This document shows positions 6,133 through 8,413 of a stretch of 8,413 nt of DNA, in pieces. The notes beneath the pieces were generated by a model. That model had not been told where the DNA came from. It saw nothing but the letters and a program-made list of their open reading frames with translations, and did not search any database. The DNA is from Bacillota bacterium (GTDB lineage Bacteria > Bacillota > Clostridia > Oscillospirales > Ruminococcaceae), in NCBI GenBank assembly GCA_023394255.1, contig JAEXAZ010000107.1:1-8413 (forward strand), written 5' to 3'. Every line of letters starts with the position of its first letter. Position 1 is the first letter of the stretch. A program made the position numbers and the translations under genes.

Positions 6133-6771
6133 ATGCTGAGAAAAATCCTTGCAACCACTTTAGCGGCTTCCATCGTTTTCCTGTCGGCCGGCTGCGTTAC
6201 CATCGTGAAAACGGGGGAGGAGGGGAAGCTGACCGGAGAAGTGGAATTCAACGCGGGCGATAATGTGGCGGAGATCTGGGAATCGAAGGTTCTGCCTGAC
6301 CTTAATGAAAAGGCGGTGGATCTGGTACAATTCCTGACCGAAGCGAATGGTGACCTGAAATCCCTCGCCTCAAAATACGGGAAATACTCTATGGGGACTT
6401 CCGGGGAACTGAGCTATACGGTGAAGGGAACGGTTGTTGTTCAGGAGATTGTCTCCGATAAAAAAGCAGGCTATATGACTTTGAAACCGGATAGCTATTC
6501 CGGGCCTGAAACCATTAAGCTGCAGATCGGTACAGTCTATAAAGGCTCGGCGGTACGGGATTCTCTGGACTTTATTAAATTCGAGGACTACAAAAATCAG
6601 GTGGACTATGCGGCGGTTTCGCAGAGCCTGCATGAAACGATCCAGAACACCGTTATCAGTAAGCTGGATTTCGCGTCGCTTGCGGGGAAACAGATAGCGT
6701 TCGTCGGGTGCTTCACCGTGGATAAGGCGGACGAACTGCTGATTACCCCGGTGCAGATCGAAGTGAAATAG
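6133..6771 (+). CDS. DUF2291-family lipoprotein linked to sugar ABC transporter
   Basis: A 212-residue predicted exported lipoprotein. The N-terminus has a basic start (MLRK), a hydrophobic core and SAGC with lipidated Cys21. The mature part carries what I recognise as DUF2291 features: GEVEFNAGDNVAEIWESKVLP (34-54), a YGKYSMGTSGE-type segment (about 76-86) and the most telling block LQIGTVYKGSAVRDSLDFIKFEDYKNQVDYA (from about residue 125 to 155). About 200 residues is the usual family length. DUF2291 proteins are predicted periplasmic/surface lipoproteins often encoded beside ribose-type ABC importers. No biochemical role is known to me, and I assign none. The gene sits between the binding protein and the ATPase, so it probably acts with this importer at the outer face of the membrane. 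It is a lipoprotein separate from the binding protein and shares no visible fold with it. Confidence 0.86.
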   Translation: MLRKILATTLAASIVFLSAGCVTIVKTGEEGKLTGEVEFNAGDNVAEIWESKVLPDLNEKAVDLVQFLTEANGDLKSLASKYGKYSMGTSGELSYTVKGTVVVQEIVSDKKAGYMTLKPDSYSGPETIKLQIGTVYKGSAVRDSLDFIKFEDYKNQVDYAAVSQSLHETIQNTVISKLDFASLAGKQIAFVGCFTVDKADELLITPVQIEVK

Positions 6772-6785
6772 GGAGGGGACATCGC

Positions 6786-8369
6786 ATGGAAAGTCGGGAT
6801 AAAAAAACAGACGATATCTGCCTGCATGCGGAGAAGATAGACAAATTGTATCCCGGAACGAAGGCACTGGACCAGGTTTCCTTTGATGTACACACGGGGA
6901 AAGTCAATGTGCTGATCGGTGAAAACGGCGCGGGCAAATCTACACTGATGAAAATTATCGCGGGGATTGAACAGCCGACCGCCGGGAAACTTTATCTGGA
7001 TGACAGGGAGGTCAGCTTTCGCAGCACGGTGGAAGCGCGCAGATACGGGATCGGGATTATCCACCAGGAACTGAGCTTATTTCCAAACCTGAATGTCTAC
7101 CAGAACATCTTTATGGCCAATGAAAAAACGAAAAACGGCTGCTTCCTTGACAATAAAAAACATTATCAATTGGCGCATGAGGTGCTTGAACGTCTGGAAT
7201 ATCCCATCAAACCCGATACGCTGGTGGGGAATCTGCGGGTAGGCCAGCAGCAGATGATTGAAATCGCGCGCAACCTGATTCAGGAGGGGCTGAAAATCCT
7301 GATTATGGACGAACCGACTTCCTCTCTGAGCGAAATGGAGGTCGAGGTGCTGTTCAAAATCATGCGTGAACTGACGGCGGCGGGCATCTCGATTGTTTAC
7401 ATCTCACACCGGCTTGAGGAAATCATGCGGATCGGGGACTACGTGACCATCCTGCGGGATGGCAGACTGGTGGCGAAGGCGTCTGTCCGCGAGATCGACC
7501 TGCCATGGATTGTGCGGCAGATGACCGGCGAAGGCAAATCCTACCCGAAAAAGGACCGCAGTATCGACTGGGCCGGGCAGGAAACCGTGCTGGAAGTGAA
7601 AGATCTGACGCTTCCGAAAAGCGGCGGGGGATATCTGCTGGATCATGTGAGTTTTGACTTGAAAAAAGGGGAAATTCTGGGGATTTACGGCCTGCTCGGC
7701 GCCGGGCGCACCGAAATTTTTGAATGCATCATGGGGCTTCGGCCGGAGCATACGGGCACCATCGTCATGAACGGACAGGAAATCGCCGTTAAGAGCCTGT
7801 CGGAACAGATCGGGCGCGGGTTTGCCTGGGTCCCGGAGGACCGCCAGCGCGAGGGCCTGGTGCAGACGCTGAGTATCGGGAAAAACATCTCGCTGTCCAG
7901 CCTGAAACGGTATGTACGGGGGATATTCCTGAATGAGCGGATGGAAGGCAAAAGCATCGACCAGATGATACGGGAAATTCATATCAAAGTCGCGGACAAA
8001 TCGCTCCCGATCCTGTCGCTCTCGGGAGGCAACCAGCAGAAGGTGGTCATTGCGAAAGGAATCCTGACCGGCCCCAAGATCCTGCTTCTTGACGAACCCA
8101 GCCGCGGTATTGATATCGGCGCGAAAACCGAGGTATTCGACATTATCAACCAGTACGCGGCGCAGGGTCTGCCGCTGATTGTGATTTCTTCGGAACTGAA
8201 CGAGATTATCGCGATCGCCGACCGGATCGTCGTGCTCTCCAACGGAATCAAGACCGCCGAGTTTACGGGCGACGCGATTACCGAGGACAATCTGGTCCTG
8301 GCGTCTTACAAAGGGCATCATGGACACAATTCGGAAGAAAAGGAGTTTTCGGGCCATGAAATTCAATAA
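6786..8369 (+). CDS. Sugar ABC transporter ATP-binding protein, two-domain RbsA/MglA/XylG type
   Basis: A 527-residue protein with two fused nucleotide-binding domains, the standard form for ribose/galactose/xylose-type importers. It powers sugar uptake from the cytoplasmic face. Domain 1 has Walker A GENGAGKS (45-52, Lys51), Q-loop Gln94, signature LRVGQQQ (150-156), Walker B ILIMDEP (171-177) and H-loop His208. Domain 2 has a degenerate Walker A GLLGAGRTE (302-310, with Arg308 in place of the lysine), signature LSGGNQQK (412-419) and Walker B ILLLDEPSRG (432-441). The expected switch histidine is replaced within ISSELNE (about 468-474). The asymmetry of one canonical and one altered site is normal for this subfamily and does not indicate damage. 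The ATG follows GGAGG at 6772-6776 with 9-nt spacing. The 3' end overlaps the permease start by 14 bases. Sugar specificity cannot be read from this subunit; it comes from the binding protein and permease. Confidence 0.96.
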   Translation: MESRDKKTDDICLHAEKIDKLYPGTKALDQVSFDVHTGKVNVLIGENGAGKSTLMKIIAGIEQPTAGKLYLDDREVSFRSTVEARRYGIGIIHQELSLFPNLNVYQNIFMANEKTKNGCFLDNKKHYQLAHEVLERLEYPIKPDTLVGNLRVGQQQMIEIARNLIQEGLKILIMDEPTSSLSEMEVEVLFKIMRELTAAGISIVYISHRLEEIMRIGDYVTILRDGRLVAKASVREIDLPWIVRQMTGEGKSYPKKDRSIDWAGQETVLEVKDLTLPKSGGGYLLDHVSFDLKKGEILGIYGLLGAGRTEIFECIMGLRPEHTGTIVMNGQEIAVKSLSEQIGRGFAWVPEDRQREGLVQTLSIGKNISLSSLKRYVRGIFLNERMEGKSIDQMIREIHIKVADKSLPILSLSGGNQQKVVIAKGILTGPKILLLDEPSRGIDIGAKTEVFDIINQYAAQGLPLIVISSELNEIIAIADRIVVLSNGIKTAEFTGDAITEDNLVLASYKGHHGHNSEEKEFSGHEIQ

Positions 8370-8413
8370 AAACGCATTGATGATGACGCTGCTCAAAAGC
8401 AGAACCTTTATCG
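8356..8413 (+). CDS. Sugar ABC transporter permease, N-terminal fragment (partial, runs off window)
   Basis: ATG 8356 is preceded by AGGAG (8341-8345, 10-nt spacing) and opens a frame that stays open to the window edge, giving 19 residues. The fragment is basic at the start (MKFNKN) and ends LLKSRTFI, which resembles the cytoplasmic lead-in found just before the first membrane helix of RbsC-type permeases. It overlaps the ATPase gene by 14 bases, as is common for these partners. The assignment rests mainly on position after the ATPase and on the absence of any other permease in the window; the membrane segments lie beyond the edge. Confidence 0.72.
   Translation, partial: MKFNKNALMMTLLKSRTFI

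Noticed and set aside
7686..7715. Degenerate Walker A in the second ATPase domain as a sign of a broken gene
   Set aside because: The Lys-to-Arg change and GLLGAGRTE form are normal for RbsA/MglA-type second domains; the frame is intact and full length.

Overview
The window is about 8.4 kb of gene-dense, moderately GC-rich DNA with every recognisable gene on the + strand and almost no non-coding space. Strong AAGGAGG-type ribosome binding sites, a Ser/Ala/Glu/Pro-rich linker after a lipoprotein cysteine, and a transketolase split into two short subunits all suggest a Clostridia-type Firmicute (Bacillota), plausibly an Oscillospiraceae/Lachnospiraceae relative from a gut or plant-matter habitat. 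The lineage is inferred from style, not from a marker gene.

Layout: (1) bases 1-146, the C-terminal tail of a LacI/GalR-family regulator. (2) 150-4808, four enzyme genes packed with 3-nt spacing and then three successive 4-base ATGA overlaps: a fucose-isomerase-fold sugar isomerase, the N- and C-terminal halves of a transketolase, and a glycerol-kinase-like FGGY sugar kinase. (3) 4859-5923, a ribose-type sugar-binding lipoprotein with a near-perfect Shine-Dalgarno. (4) a 209-base gap holding an 11-bp perfect GC-rich hairpin. (5) 6133-8413, a DUF2291 lipoprotein, a double-domain RbsA/MglA-type ABC ATPase, and the first 19 codons of what should be the matching permease.

Read together this is one sugar catabolic operon: sensing (LacI-type), uptake (binding protein, ATPase, permease, DUF2291), isomerisation of an aldose to a ketose, phosphorylation, and breakdown by transketolase. 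No aldolase, epimerase or dehydrogenase is present, so transketolase appears to act directly on the phosphorylated ketose. This gene set matches the D-apiose pathway known from Actinobacillus succinogenes (D-apiose isomerase, apulose kinase, two-subunit apulose-4-phosphate transketolase, D-apiose ABC importer). D-apiose, a branched plant pentose, is therefore the leading substrate hypothesis. It rests on gene content, not on sequence comparison, and an ordinary pentose route feeding the pentose phosphate pathway is the main alternative.

No RNA gene, CRISPR array, insertion sequence, integrase or prophage gene was seen.
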